Below are positions 26,931-35,427 of a stretch of DNA of 64,000 bases, piece by piece. Under the pieces are notes generated by a model that was given only the letters and a program-made list of their open reading frames with translations, ran no database searches and was not told the DNA's origin. The translations under genes were made by a program, and so were the position numbers. Positions within the stretch are counted from its first letter, which is position 1. Every line of letters starts with the position of its first letter. Origin of the DNA: Mesorhizobium sp. (GTDB lineage Bacteria > Pseudomonadota > Alphaproteobacteria > Rhizobiales > Rhizobiaceae). The stretch spans positions 124,001 to 188,000 of the forward strand of contig SAPZ01000002.1 in the NCBI GenBank assembly GCA_004020875.1. The letters are read 5' to 3'.

Positions 26931-28423
26931 GCCCGCTCGTTCTCACCGGCGCCGGCGTCAGCATCGAGGATGTGGTTGCCGCCGCGCGGAACGCCTGCAA
27001 GGTCGAGGTCACGCCCTCCGTCCTCGAAAAGCTCAGCAAGGCGCGCCAAGTCCTTGATGCCGCTGCGGCCGGCGGCCAGCAGATCTACGGGCTGAACACC
27101 GGGCTCGGCGCCAATCTTGTCACCGCGGTCGAAGGAGACGCGAGCGCCTTCCAGCGCCAGTTGATCGAAGGCCGCAGCGCCGCGGTCGGGGAGGCCCTGC
27201 CGATGCCGGCGGTGCGGGCGGCGATGTTCGCCCGAGTCGCCATGCTCGCCGCCGGCGGCTCGGGCCTGTCGCCGCGTGTGTTCACGGCGCTGGTCGAGGC
27301 GCTCAATGCCGGCGTGCATCCGGTGATGGGGTCGCTAGGCTCGATCGGCGCCGGCGACCTTCTGCTGATGACGGCGATCGCCCGCGTGCTGGTCGGCGAT
27401 GGCGAAGCCGAATACCAGGGCCGGCGCATGCCTGCCGCCAAGGCGCTGATGATGGCGCGGCTTGCGCCCGTCACGCTCTCGCCGAAGGACGGTCTCTCCC
27501 TGATCAACGCCTCGGCGGTTTCGACCGGTACGGGGGCGCTGGCGCTGACCGATGCGCTGTCGGCGCTCGACCAGCAGCAGCAGGCCGGCGCGCTGACGAT
27601 GGAAGGCATCGGCGCCAACCGCTCCATCCTCGATCCGCGCCAGCATCAGGCCCGCCCGGGCGCCTGCCAGCAGCTTGCGGCCAAGGCGCTGCGCGACCTG
27701 CTGGCGCGCGACGAGGCGCCGGCGCCGACCACCATCCAGGATCCGCTGTCGATCCGCTGCATGCCCTCGATCCATGGCGCGCTGATCCAGGCGATCGACC
27801 ATGCCAGGCTGGCGGTCGAGATCGAGCTCAATGCCGCCGCCGACAATCCGCTGGTGCTTGCCGAGGATGAGGTGGTCATGTCGACCGGCAATTTCCACAC
27901 CGCCTCGCTCGCGCTCGCCTTCGAGACGCTTGGCCTGGCGATCGCGCAATGCGCAGCGGCGTCGGCCGCCCGCTTCATCCAGCTAACCGGCTCGACCCGC
28001 CACGGCCTGCCGAAATACCTCTCGCCGGTCGGCGGCGCTTCCGCCGGCTTCGTCCCGCTGCAGAAAACGGTGACGGCGATCCTGGCCGCGATCCGCCACA
28101 AGGCCAATCCGGTGATGCTCGACTTCCTGCCCGTGTCTGAGGGCGTCGAGGATCACGCCACGCAGACGCCGCTCGCCGTCGCAAAATGCGCCGAGATGAT
28201 CGTGCTGTGGCGGCGGCTGATCGCCTTCGAGCTGATGGCTGCCGCGCAGGCCGTCGATTTGCGCCAGGGCGCAAAACTCGCGCAGGCCACCGGCGCAATC
28301 CACGCGGCCGTGCGCGCGCATGTGGCGACGCTCAAGGAAGACCGGCCGCTCGGCATCGACGCTGAAGCGCTTTATGCCGCTCTTGCCAGCGGAATCTGGC
28401 AAGGCCCTCCAGCAACGGGCTGA
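26927..28423 (+). CDS. Histidine/phenylalanine ammonia-lyase family protein lacking the MIO serine
   Basis: A 498-residue member of the HAL/PAL fold. Family landmarks: tyrosine loop QIYGLNTGLGANL, SLINASAVSTG, AADNPLVL, NFHTASLALAFETLGLA and EGVEDHATQTP. The cofactor loop, GSxGASGDL in HAL, here reads GSLGSIGAGDLLLM, so Ala-Ser-Gly, which cyclises to the MIO electrophile, is not present. The HAL QDPYSLRC segment reads QDPLSIRC, losing a catalytic tyrosine. Family membership is clear; the reaction is not histidine deamination by the usual mechanism. Ergothionase, a related lyase releasing trimethylamine, is one precedent for different chemistry on this fold. Confidence 0.82.
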   Translation: MSPLVLTGAGVSIEDVVAAARNACKVEVTPSVLEKLSKARQVLDAAAAGGQQIYGLNTGLGANLVTAVEGDASAFQRQLIEGRSAAVGEALPMPAVRAAMFARVAMLAAGGSGLSPRVFTALVEALNAGVHPVMGSLGSIGAGDLLLMTAIARVLVGDGEAEYQGRRMPAAKALMMARLAPVTLSPKDGLSLINASAVSTGTGALALTDALSALDQQQQAGALTMEGIGANRSILDPRQHQARPGACQQLAAKALRDLLARDEAPAPTTIQDPLSIRCMPSIHGALIQAIDHARLAVEIELNAAADNPLVLAEDEVVMSTGNFHTASLALAFETLGLAIAQCAAASAARFIQLTGSTRHGLPKYLSPVGGASAGFVPLQKTVTAILAAIRHKANPVMLDFLPVSEGVEDHATQTPLAVAKCAEMIVLWRRLIAFELMAAAQAVDLRQGAKLAQATGAIHAAVRAHVATLKEDRPLGIDAEALYAALASGIWQGPPATG

Positions 28424-28441
28424 CGCTTTTCAAACCTTGCT

Positions 28442-28643
28442 TCATGGCTCCGGCGGCCGCATCACCGCGATCTCGGCGTCACGGCCGACGATGATGGTGT
28501 CGGTGTGATGGCGCGCATGGCTCCAGCGCCTGCGCATGGGCGGCGAGATGGCATTCGGCCATGATCATGCCGGCGCCGATGCAGCCGATCCGGTAGTCCT
28601 TGACCCGGACCTTCACATCCGGCTCGAAACCCATGCTCGCCAT
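28442..28643 (-). pseudogene. Remnant: N-terminus of a Gfo/Idh/MocA oxidoreductase joined to a foreign tail
   Basis: A good start (ATG at 28643 with GAGGAGG upstream) opens a frame reading MASMGFEPDVKVRVKDYRIG and then a Rossmann motif IGCIGAGMIMAECHLAA, the typical beginning of a Gfo/Idh/MocA dehydrogenase. After about 40 residues similarity stops and the frame ends at 28479. A second frame, shifted by one, reads SHARHHTDTIIVGRDAEIAV and ends at 28442; it looks like the C-terminus of another protein. I read this as a deletion scar. This 302-base gap holds nothing else I can support. Confidence 0.55.
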
Positions 28644-28725
28644 CCATTCCTCCTCGAGGACTGGATAATAACGCGATCGTCCAGGCTACAGCCAAGCCGC
28701 GCGCCATCATTTTCCATCAGCGATA

Positions 28726-29787
28726 TCAGGCGATAAGCACAGTGCTGTCCGGCGACCAGCTGAGCACGACAGACTGACCTTCCGCCAGGCGTTCGGCGCC
28801 GGTGTTCTGGACGATCACCTTCAGCGTCTGGCCGTCCCGCTCGACGAAATAGGTGCTGTTGTTGCCGGCAAAGATGCGCTTTGAGACCTGTCCAGTGAGC
28901 GTGTTGGCATCGGCAGGATCCGGCTTTGCCGCGCTGGTCGAAATCCGGATGCGCTCCGGCCGGACCGCGCAGCTTGCCTTGACGCCGGCCGGCACCGACG
29001 CGCCTGTCGAAGCTGCGATCGTCGTGCCGTCGGGCAGCCTGATCCCTGTGCCGGTGGCATTGCCGCGAAAGATGTTGGCATCGCCGAGGAAAGTGGCGGC
29101 GAACTCGCTTTGCGGCCGGTCATAGATCTCCTCCGGCGGCCCTTCCTGCACCAGCCGGCCGTCGCGCAATATGCCGATGCGGTCGCTCATCGTCAGCGCC
29201 TCTTCCTGGTCGTGCGTGACGAAGATGGTGGTGATGCCGATCTCGCGCTGGATGCGCTTCAGCTCGATCTGCATGTCGACGCGCAGCGCCTTGTCGAGCG
29301 CGCCGAGCGGCTCATCGAGCAACAGCACGCGCGGCTTGGTGACGATGGCCCGCGCCAGCGCCACGCGCTGGCGCTGGCCACCGGAAAGCTGATGCGGCTT
29401 GCGCCCGCCGAGCTTGCCGAGCTGCACGAGATCGAGCGCGCGCTGCACCTCCGTGGCGATCGTGGCCTTCGCCTCGCCGCGCACCGAAAGACCGAAGGCG
29501 ACATTGTCGGCGACGCTCATATTGGGGAACAGCGCATAGTTCTGGAACACCATGCCGATGCGCCGCTTCTCGACGGGCACGCGCTCGACGCTTTCACCGC
29601 CGATGGCGATGCGCCCGGCATCGGGGAAATCGAAGCCGGCGATCTGGCGCAGCAGCGTGGTCTTGCCGCTGCCGGACGGCCCGAGCAGCGCATAGAAGCC
29701 GCCATCGGCGAAATCGATCGAAACGTTATCCAACGCCTTGTGCGCGCCAAAGCTGCGGGAGACGTTCGCGACCTGGACGCCAGCCAT
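28726..29787 (-). CDS. Polyamine-type ABC transporter ATP-binding protein (PotA-like)
   Basis: A 353-residue ATPase. Walker A GPSGSGKTTLLRQIAG, Q-loop VFQNYALFPNMSV, signature LSGGQRQRVALARAI, Walker B VLLLDEPLGALD, H-loop FVTHDQEEAL. The C-terminal third is a TOBE regulatory domain (GVKASCAVRPERIRIS). The family energises uptake of spermidine, putrescine and various other cations or acids, so the substrate is not given by the family. The ATG at 29787 overlaps the permease stop. It is the last gene of the operon starting at 35307. Confidence 0.9.
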   Translation of the reverse strand: MAGVQVANVSRSFGAHKALDNVSIDFADGGFYALLGPSGSGKTTLLRQIAGFDFPDAGRIAIGGESVERVPVEKRRIGMVFQNYALFPNMSVADNVAFGLSVRGEAKATIATEVQRALDLVQLGKLGGRKPHQLSGGQRQRVALARAIVTKPRVLLLDEPLGALDKALRVDMQIELKRIQREIGITTIFVTHDQEEALTMSDRIGILRDGRLVQEGPPEEIYDRPQSEFAATFLGDANIFRGNATGTGIRLPDGTTIAASTGASVPAGVKASCAVRPERIRISTSAAKPDPADANTLTGQVSKRIFAGNNSTYFVERDGQTLKVIVQNTGAERLAEGQSVVLSWSPDSTVLIA

Positions 29788-30575
29788 TATTTCTCTCCGC
29801 CGAATTTGAAGAAGCGCGCCGTGAGCAGCATCAGCGCCATCGACACCACAATGATAATTGTCGAGACCGCGTTGATCTCGGGCGTAAAACCCTTGCGGAT
29901 CGCGGCATAGATTTCGACCGGTAGCGTCGTCTGGCCAGGCGTCGACAGGAAATACGAAACCACGAACTGGTCGAACGACACGGCGAAGGCGAACAGCCCG
30001 CCGGCGATCACGCCGGGCATGATCCACGGCAAGGTCACGCGCATGGTCACCTGCCACTGATTGGCGCCGAGCGAGCGCGCCGCCTCCTCCAGCTCCGGCG
30101 CGAAGGTCTGCAGCCGCGCCGATACGACGACGATGACGTAAGGCAGCGCCAGCGCGACATGGCCAAGCAGGATGGCGATGAGCCCGCGACCGATACCGAC
30201 GCCGAAGAAGAAGATCAGCATCGCCGTGCCGGTGATCAGCCACGGAATGGCGATCGGTGGGAAGAGCAGCGCCTGCAGGAATTTCTTGCCGCGGAACTCG
30301 TAGCGATAGAGCGCGAGCGAAGCCATCGAGCCGAGCGCGGTCGAGATCAAGGTGGTGATGATCGCGATCTCGATGCTGTTCCAGGTCGCCGCGATCAGCT
30401 GATCGTTCTGCCAGAGCGAGATGTACCAGTCCGTCGTCCATTCGAACGGCAATTGGTAGAAGGGCGAGGCGTTGAAGGACATCGCCGCCATGATGACGAT
30501 CGGCAGATAGAGGAAGCCGAGCAAAAGCACGATGTAGAAGCGCCCGAGCCATTCGAGCACGCGCGTTGTCGCCAT
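29787..30575 (-). CDS. Polyamine-type ABC permease (PotC-like)
   Basis: A 262-residue inner-membrane permease with six hydrophobic segments. The EAA motif that docks the ATPase is visible as EEAARSLGANQWQVTMRVTL. The first helix follows the short leader MATTRVLEWLGRFY. It pairs with the permease at 30575-31444; the genes share a single base at their junction. Stop and ATPase start overlap as TAATG, indicating translational coupling. Confidence 0.9.
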   Translation of the reverse strand: MATTRVLEWLGRFYIVLLLGFLYLPIVIMAAMSFNASPFYQLPFEWTTDWYISLWQNDQLIAATWNSIEIAIITTLISTALGSMASLALYRYEFRGKKFLQALLFPPIAIPWLITGTAMLIFFFGVGIGRGLIAILLGHVALALPYVIVVVSARLQTFAPELEEAARSLGANQWQVTMRVTLPWIMPGVIAGGLFAFAVSFDQFVVSYFLSTPGQTTLPVEIYAAIRKGFTPEINAVSTIIIVVSMALMLLTARFFKFGGEK

Positions 30576-31444
30576 CACGCGGCCCTCCGCAGGACGGGCG
30601 CGGCCAGCGCCAGGATGATCAGCACCACGGCGAGCAGGATGAAGGAAAGGGCTGCGCCCAGCGGCCAGTTGAAGACCGCGACGAACTGGTCCTCGATGAC
30701 GGTGCCGTAGAAAGTGCCGGTGCGGCCGCCGAGGATGCGCGGCTCCATGAAGGAGCCAACCACCGGCACGAAGATCAGCGCGGCACCGGCGATCAGGCCC
30801 GGCATAGATAGCGGGATGATCACCCGCCACAGCACCTGCCGCCGCGAGGCCCCGAGCGAGCGGCCCGCCTCGATCAACGAGTCGTCGATGGCCTGCAGCG
30901 TGAGATAACAGGTGAGCACCATATAGGGCACATAGGAGTGCACCAGGCCGATGATGACCGCAGGGTAGGAATACATGAGATCGATGTTGATCTTGAACGG
31001 CAGCACCGCGTTGAGCGCCGTGTCGAGGATGCCGCCTTCGCGCAGCACCATCGCCCAGGAGAAGATGCGCACCAGCCCGTTCGACCAGAAGGGCAAGATG
31101 ACGAGCAGGAAGATCGCCTCTCGGCTGCGCCCCTTGAGCACCTTGGCCAGCACATAGGCCGCCGGATAGCCGATGACGATGCACCACAGCGTCACTTCAA
31201 GCCCGAGTCGCAGCGAGGCGAACAGCAGCGTCGAGTAGAGGCTTTGCGAGAAGAAGGCCGCGTAATTGCCGAGCGTGAAGGCCCACTCTTTGCCTGCCAG
31301 CGGCAGGTCGGTCATGAAGGAGAAAAAGACCATGGCCGACAGCGGCAGGAAGATCGCCACCGTCAGCCACAGATAGGCGGGAAGGAGAAGCGGCAGGGCA
31401 GGCCTCAGTCCGCGGCGCGAGCCGATCGCACGCTGGTCAGCCAT
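30575..31444 (-). CDS. Polyamine-type ABC permease (PotB-like)
   Basis: A 289-residue permease beginning with a basic leader (MADQRAIGSRRGLRPALPL) and six membrane segments. The EAA loop is IEAGRSLGASRRQVLWRVII. PotB-like proteins form the channel with PotC-like partners. It lies between the binding-protein gene (ending 31473) and the PotC-like gene, all in one direction. Confidence 0.9.
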   Translation of the reverse strand: MADQRAIGSRRGLRPALPLLLPAYLWLTVAIFLPLSAMVFFSFMTDLPLAGKEWAFTLGNYAAFFSQSLYSTLLFASLRLGLEVTLWCIVIGYPAAYVLAKVLKGRSREAIFLLVILPFWSNGLVRIFSWAMVLREGGILDTALNAVLPFKINIDLMYSYPAVIIGLVHSYVPYMVLTCYLTLQAIDDSLIEAGRSLGASRRQVLWRVIIPLSMPGLIAGAALIFVPVVGSFMEPRILGGRTGTFYGTVIEDQFVAVFNWPLGAALSFILLAVVLIILALAAPVLRRAA

Positions 31445-31472
31445 TCTGCCTCTCCCTCCCGAAAGCCCACGA

Positions 31473-32537
31473 TTACTTCACGTTGACCTTCAGCTCCTGC
31501 CACAGCGCCAGATACTTCTCGCGCTGCTCGTCGGTGACCGGCGCCTGGAACTGGATGCGCTTGGCGACATCCGGGCTGCCCATGACCTTGCGGTTGAAGG
31601 CATCCTCGGGCAGCGCCTCGACCGCCTTGGTATTGGCCGAAACCGGCGCGCCAACCTTGGTGACCCATTCGACATAAAATTTCGGGTCGATCATGTAGTT
31701 GATGAAGGCCTCGGCGCCCGCGACGTTCTTGGAACCGACGGGGATTGAGAAGGCATCCAGCCAGGCGACGGCACCTTCCTGCGGGATGACCAGCGAGACC
31801 GGCAGCTTGAAATGCGTCTTGGCGCGGTCGGCCGAGCCGCTCCAATAGGTGCCGATGTCGATCTGGTTGGAGGCGACCATCTGGTTCCAGTCGTTCTCCG
31901 AGCTCCAGAAGGTCTTGATCTGCGGCATCAGCGAGGTGAGCTTCGCCTTGACTGCGTCCATATCCTTGATGTCGTTGATGTTCTGCCCCGAAGCGATCGC
32001 GCCGAACTGCACCGCCTCGACCGCGTCGTCACGGATGATGACCCGGCCCTTATGCGCCGGGTCCCACATCTCGGCGATCGACGTCGGCGGCTTGTCGAAG
32101 GACTTGTCGTTGATGGCCAAAGCGGTCAGGCCCCACACCCACGGCACGCCGTAGACCTTGCCGTCATGGTTGAGCATCGGCGACCCGGCCTTGTCCTTGG
32201 CGATGTCGGCATAGTTGGAGAGCTTCGAAACGTCGATCGGCTGGATCAGCTTGCCGGCCATCGCCTGGTCGTTGAAGGCGGCGTTGATCATGACGACGTC
32301 GTAGAGGCCGGGATTGGTCCGGATCTTGGTCAGCATCTCCTGTTCGGAGTTGAAGAAGTCATTGACCACCTTGAAGCCGGTCGCCTTCTCGAAATTGGCG
32401 ACCGCCCACGGCTCGTCGGCGCCATAGCCTTTCCAGTTGAGCACATGCACTTCCTCGGCGGCTTGCGCTGCAAGTGTGAAGGCGGAGACGAAGACGGCGG
32501 TCGCCGTCAGGAAAGCGGTCAGTCTGGGCATGCGCAT
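31473..32537 (-). CDS. Polyamine-type ABC substrate-binding protein (PotD-like)
   Basis: A 354-residue periplasmic protein. The signal peptide spans residues 1-26 (MRMPRLTAFLTATAVFVSAF, cleavage near AQA-AE). The mature start VHVLNWKGYGADEPWAVANF is the PotD/PotF pattern, with YDVVMINAAFNDQAMAGKLI and VYGVPWVWGLTALAIN further on. The usual PotD polyamine-binding acidic and aromatic residues cannot be verified by eye, so another cationic or sugar-like ligand is possible given the kinase and glycohydrolase in the same operon. Confidence 0.88.
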   Translation of the reverse strand: MRMPRLTAFLTATAVFVSAFTLAAQAAEEVHVLNWKGYGADEPWAVANFEKATGFKVVNDFFNSEQEMLTKIRTNPGLYDVVMINAAFNDQAMAGKLIQPIDVSKLSNYADIAKDKAGSPMLNHDGKVYGVPWVWGLTALAINDKSFDKPPTSIAEMWDPAHKGRVIIRDDAVEAVQFGAIASGQNINDIKDMDAVKAKLTSLMPQIKTFWSSENDWNQMVASNQIDIGTYWSGSADRAKTHFKLPVSLVIPQEGAVAWLDAFSIPVGSKNVAGAEAFINYMIDPKFYVEWVTKVGAPVSANTKAVEALPEDAFNRKVMGSPDVAKRIQFQAPVTDEQREKYLALWQELKVNVK

Positions 32538-32576
32538 GTTCTTTTCCTCTCATTATTTGCCCGGTTGGCGGGCTTG

Positions 32577-33551
32577 TTAAGTTGCAGTCGCTTCCGCCCG
32601 GCCAAGTGCGGTCGTCGCTTCGCCGCGCTCAGTCAGGAATTCCTGGATTTCCGAGTCTGTCGGCGCCGAGGACCCGCCATGGCGGGTGACCGAAAGCGCC
32701 GCGGCCGCATTCGCGTAGCGTGCCGCCTCACAAGGGGACATGCCGCGCGAAAGGCCACTGACGAAGGCGCCGATATGCGTGTCACCGGCCCCGTTGGTAT
32801 CGACGGCTTGCACCTGGAAACCCGGCACCGCGCGGGTGCCGCCATCGGCCATGCGCACGAGGCAGCCATGCGCGCCGGCGCGGATGACGACGCCTTCGGC
32901 GCTGGGGCAATGCTCGGCGAGCAACCGGATGGCGACGGTCTGGGCGTCGCCGGCTCCCGCTATTTCGGCGGCCTCATTGGTGTTGCAGCTCAGCCAGGTC
33001 GTGCGCGCCAGAACCCTGTCCAGGATCGGTCGCGGAATGTCGGCGATCACCGGCGTCGGATCGAAGACAAAAGGGATGCCGGCCGGCAACGCCTCGATCC
33101 AGTCCGCCAACGCATCGCGGCTGCCGGGATAGCTCAGCGTATAGCCCGAGGTGAAAACCCAATCGCCTGGAACGACTTGGACCGGCTTCATCATGTCCGC
33201 CGTGAGCCGGCTCTCGGCGCCCGGCCAGGAGACGAAAGTGCGTTCGGCGTCGCTGCTGATCATGGCGACGCAATTGCCGCTGTCCATCAAGGGCGATGGC
33301 GGCGTCAGCGTTTGGATGTCTTCGGCGGCGAAAGCGGCGCGCAGGAAGTCTCCGTCCGGCCCGCTGCCGAGCTGGCCGCCGAACACCACCTTCATGCCGG
33401 TGCGGCTTGCCGCGACCATCATGTTGAAGCCGCCGCCGGCGACGCGGGCGTAAGCCGACGCGGTCTTTTCCGTGCCGGCTGCCGGCAACGCGTCGATGCG
33501 GTAGACGTAATCCACCACCGCGCTGCCGACATGGACGAGACGCCCGCTCAC
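32577..33551 (-). CDS. PfkB-family (ribokinase-like) carbohydrate kinase
   Basis: A 324-residue kinase. N-terminal PfkB signature region VAGGGFNMMVAASRTGMKVV and C-terminal signature VDTNGAGDTHIGAFVSGLSR with the catalytic aspartate in GAGD. The family phosphorylates ribose, fructose, nucleosides, 2-keto-3-deoxygluconate and others. Its start overlaps the stop of the ADP-ribosylglycohydrolase-like gene by four bases, so the hydrolase product may be its substrate (inference). Confidence 0.9.
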   Translation of the reverse strand: MSGRLVHVGSAVVDYVYRIDALPAAGTEKTASAYARVAGGGFNMMVAASRTGMKVVFGGQLGSGPDGDFLRAAFAAEDIQTLTPPSPLMDSGNCVAMISSDAERTFVSWPGAESRLTADMMKPVQVVPGDWVFTSGYTLSYPGSRDALADWIEALPAGIPFVFDPTPVIADIPRPILDRVLARTTWLSCNTNEAAEIAGAGDAQTVAIRLLAEHCPSAEGVVIRAGAHGCLVRMADGGTRAVPGFQVQAVDTNGAGDTHIGAFVSGLSRGMSPCEAARYANAAAALSVTRHGGSSAPTDSEIQEFLTERGEATTALGRAEATAT

Positions 33552-34579
33552 GTCGCGTCCTCCTTGCCTGGACCGGTCTTGGCTGTCCGGGCCGCGACCA
33601 GATCTTCCGCCAGCGCGCGGACCTCCGCGATGTCAATGCCTTTCAGCTCGGCGATGCGGTGCTGCGGCAGGTTCGACAGGCCGGCGCAGGCGCCTGCCAT
33701 GCCGGCGGCAATCGCTCCGATCGTGTCGGTGTCGCCGCCGAGATTGGCCGCGATGACGGCAGCCTGCCAGGCATCGCCCCGCGCGACCTCCAACACTGCG
33801 AAGGCCGCCGGCACCGATTCCTGGCTGGCGACGCCGGTACCGATCAGGTCGACGATCAGCTTGATGGCTTCCTTCTCGACCTTGCCGCGGACGAGCTCCT
33901 GCGCCCAGACAATGCGCGCGGCGATGTCGCCGCCGGTGACCCAATGGCCAAGATTGGCGCCAAGTCTTGCCGCCGCGACCGCATGGCCAGAAGCGGCGCG
34001 CCAGTCACCCCCCGAGATGCCGAGACTGACAGCGGCGGCAACGGCGCTTGCGGAAGCTATCGCGATGGATGTGTTGTGCGTGGCCCGGCAGGTTTCAGCC
34101 ACCTTGGCTACCAGGGCGTCGAGCGGCTCAGGCGGCATCATGATGCCGACCGGCGCGATGCGCATCGCAGCGCCATTGGTGTCGCCGCCGCGCCCCGCCT
34201 CTTCGGCCGGCACACCGCTGTTGATGGCATCGATGGCACGCTTGGTCGATGGTCCAAGCAGATCGTAGCTGCCGCGCGCCTTGACGTCGCGCTCCCAGTC
34301 GAGCAGCGCGCTGACCCAGCGCGCATGGTCGAAACGCTCACCGGAGTCGACGAGGATGCGGCCAAGCAGCAACGCTTGCTCGGTGTCGTCGGTGATCGCA
34401 CCGGCCGGCAGCCCTTTCGACACCGGGTGATCGGCTGAGGGCGCGACGAAGTCCTCGACATGGCCGTAGAGATCGGCGATGCGGGCCGGGGGCAGAAGCT
34501 GCGTCGGCATGCCCAGCGCATCGCCCAGCGCCCCGCCGACCAGCGCGCCCATTGCCCGATCCATCTCCTCCCCCGCCAT
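33548..34579 (-). CDS. ADP-ribosylglycohydrolase-family protein
   Basis: A 343-residue all-helical hydrolase of the DraG/ARH family. Metal-binding motifs are intact: GALVGGALGDALGMP, AGAITDDTEQALLLGRIL, GRGGDTNGAAMRIAPVGI and ANLGGDTDTIGAIAAGMAGA. The family cleaves N- or O-glycosidic bonds to ADP-ribose, but members in sugar operons probably act on other ribosides. No ADP-ribosyltransferase is nearby. The start at 34579 lies 3 bases after the regulator stop; an internal ATG at 34564 directly follows GGGGGAGG and could be used instead. Confidence 0.88.
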   Translation of the reverse strand: MAGEEMDRAMGALVGGALGDALGMPTQLLPPARIADLYGHVEDFVAPSADHPVSKGLPAGAITDDTEQALLLGRILVDSGERFDHARWVSALLDWERDVKARGSYDLLGPSTKRAIDAINSGVPAEEAGRGGDTNGAAMRIAPVGIMMPPEPLDALVAKVAETCRATHNTSIAIASASAVAAAVSLGISGGDWRAASGHAVAAARLGANLGHWVTGGDIAARIVWAQELVRGKVEKEAIKLIVDLIGTGVASQESVPAAFAVLEVARGDAWQAAVIAANLGGDTDTIGAIAAGMAGACAGLSNLPQHRIAELKGIDIAEVRALAEDLVAARTAKTGPGKEDAT

Positions 34580-34581
34580 GC

Positions 34582-35307
34582 TCAAAACTCCAGATGCAGC
34601 GCGAAATGCGCGGGGTTGAGCAGGCTGGTGACGAATTCGATGGCGCGACCGTCGGCGGCGCGCGTCAGACGGCGCGTGCGCAGGAACGGGGTGCCGGGCG
34701 CGCAGGCGAGGATCGCGGCGTCGGTGGCGCTCAGCATCTCGATATCGACCCATTCCTCGCCGTGGTCGGGCACCAGCCCTGCCCCGCGCAGCGTCTGGTG
34801 CAGCGTGCCTTCGCGCAGGCCGCGCAGGGGCATGTCTTCCAGTTCGGGCGACAGCGGCAGGCGGCTGCGCTCGATCGAGATGGCGTGGCCGTCATCGGCA
34901 TTGGTGCGAGCGCGGTCGACGGCGATGAAGGATGGGCTCTCGACGCCGAGCCTTGCCGCCAGTTCGGCGTCCTCGATGATCTCGAGCCGGAGGGTTCGGG
35001 TCTCGGCATTGGCGCCGGCATTGGCAAGCGCGCGCGACCAGCCGATCGCGTCGTCGACCGGCATGCCGTCGAAGGTCACGAAGGAGCCGATGCCGACCTT
35101 GGTGGTGATGAGCCCCCGGCTGGAAAGTTCTTCCAGCCCTTTGCGCACCGTATTGCGGCTGACGGAGAAGCGCTGGACCAGTTCGTTTTCACTCTGCAGG
35201 CGATCGCCGAAGCCAAGCACGCCGGAGCGTATCTCATGCTCCAGAACCGTCGCGATCTGCTCGGGTTTGCCCGTGCCGGGTGAGATCTGCATGGGGCGAC
35301 GGGCCAT
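34582..35307 (-). CDS. GntR-family regulator, HutC subfamily (UTRA domain)
   Basis: A 241-residue regulator. The winged helix spans residues 12-80 (GDRLQSENELVQRFSVSRNT, then VGIGSF). The UTRA ligand domain follows, with SFIAVDRARTNADDGHAISI and PFLRTRRLTRAADGRAIEFV. HutC-type UTRA domains bind small metabolites such as amino acids or sugar phosphates. It is the first gene of the leftward operon with the glycohydrolase, PfkB kinase and ABC importer, suggesting autoregulation from the repeats at 35315-35359. Confidence 0.9.
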   Translation of the reverse strand: MARRPMQISPGTGKPEQIATVLEHEIRSGVLGFGDRLQSENELVQRFSVSRNTVRKGLEELSSRGLITTKVGIGSFVTFDGMPVDDAIGWSRALANAGANAETRTLRLEIIEDAELAARLGVESPSFIAVDRARTNADDGHAISIERSRLPLSPELEDMPLRGLREGTLHQTLRGAGLVPDHGEEWVDIEMLSATDAAILACAPGTPFLRTRRLTRAADGRAIEFVTSLLNPAHFALHLEF

Positions 35308-35314
35308 ATCAATA

Positions 35315-35359
35315 CCTGTTCAATGAACCTGTATAATCCTGTTCAATACGGTAATTGAA
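35315..35359. promoter_or_regulatory. Candidate HutC-type operator region
   Basis: Just upstream of the regulator start (35307) CCTGTTCAAT occurs twice (35315-35324 and 35338-35347), and TTCAAT and ATTGAA form an inverted repeat with a 6-base spacer at 35342-35359. TTCAATGAA at 35319-35327 is another short palindrome. The AT-rich setting fits a promoter. Binding by the adjacent regulator is inference. Confidence 0.45.
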
Positions 35360-35427
35360 TGGTGGCGTCAATCGGGAAATGGGTCCCGCAAGGGATGCCG
35401 AACTTTCAGCAGTTCGGCCCGTTCTCG

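Noticed and set aside
31812..34268. Open frame of 818 codons opposite the binding protein, kinase and glycohydrolase genes
   Set aside because: It spans three well-supported genes on the other strand and has the histidine/arginine/alanine bias of a high-GC shadow.
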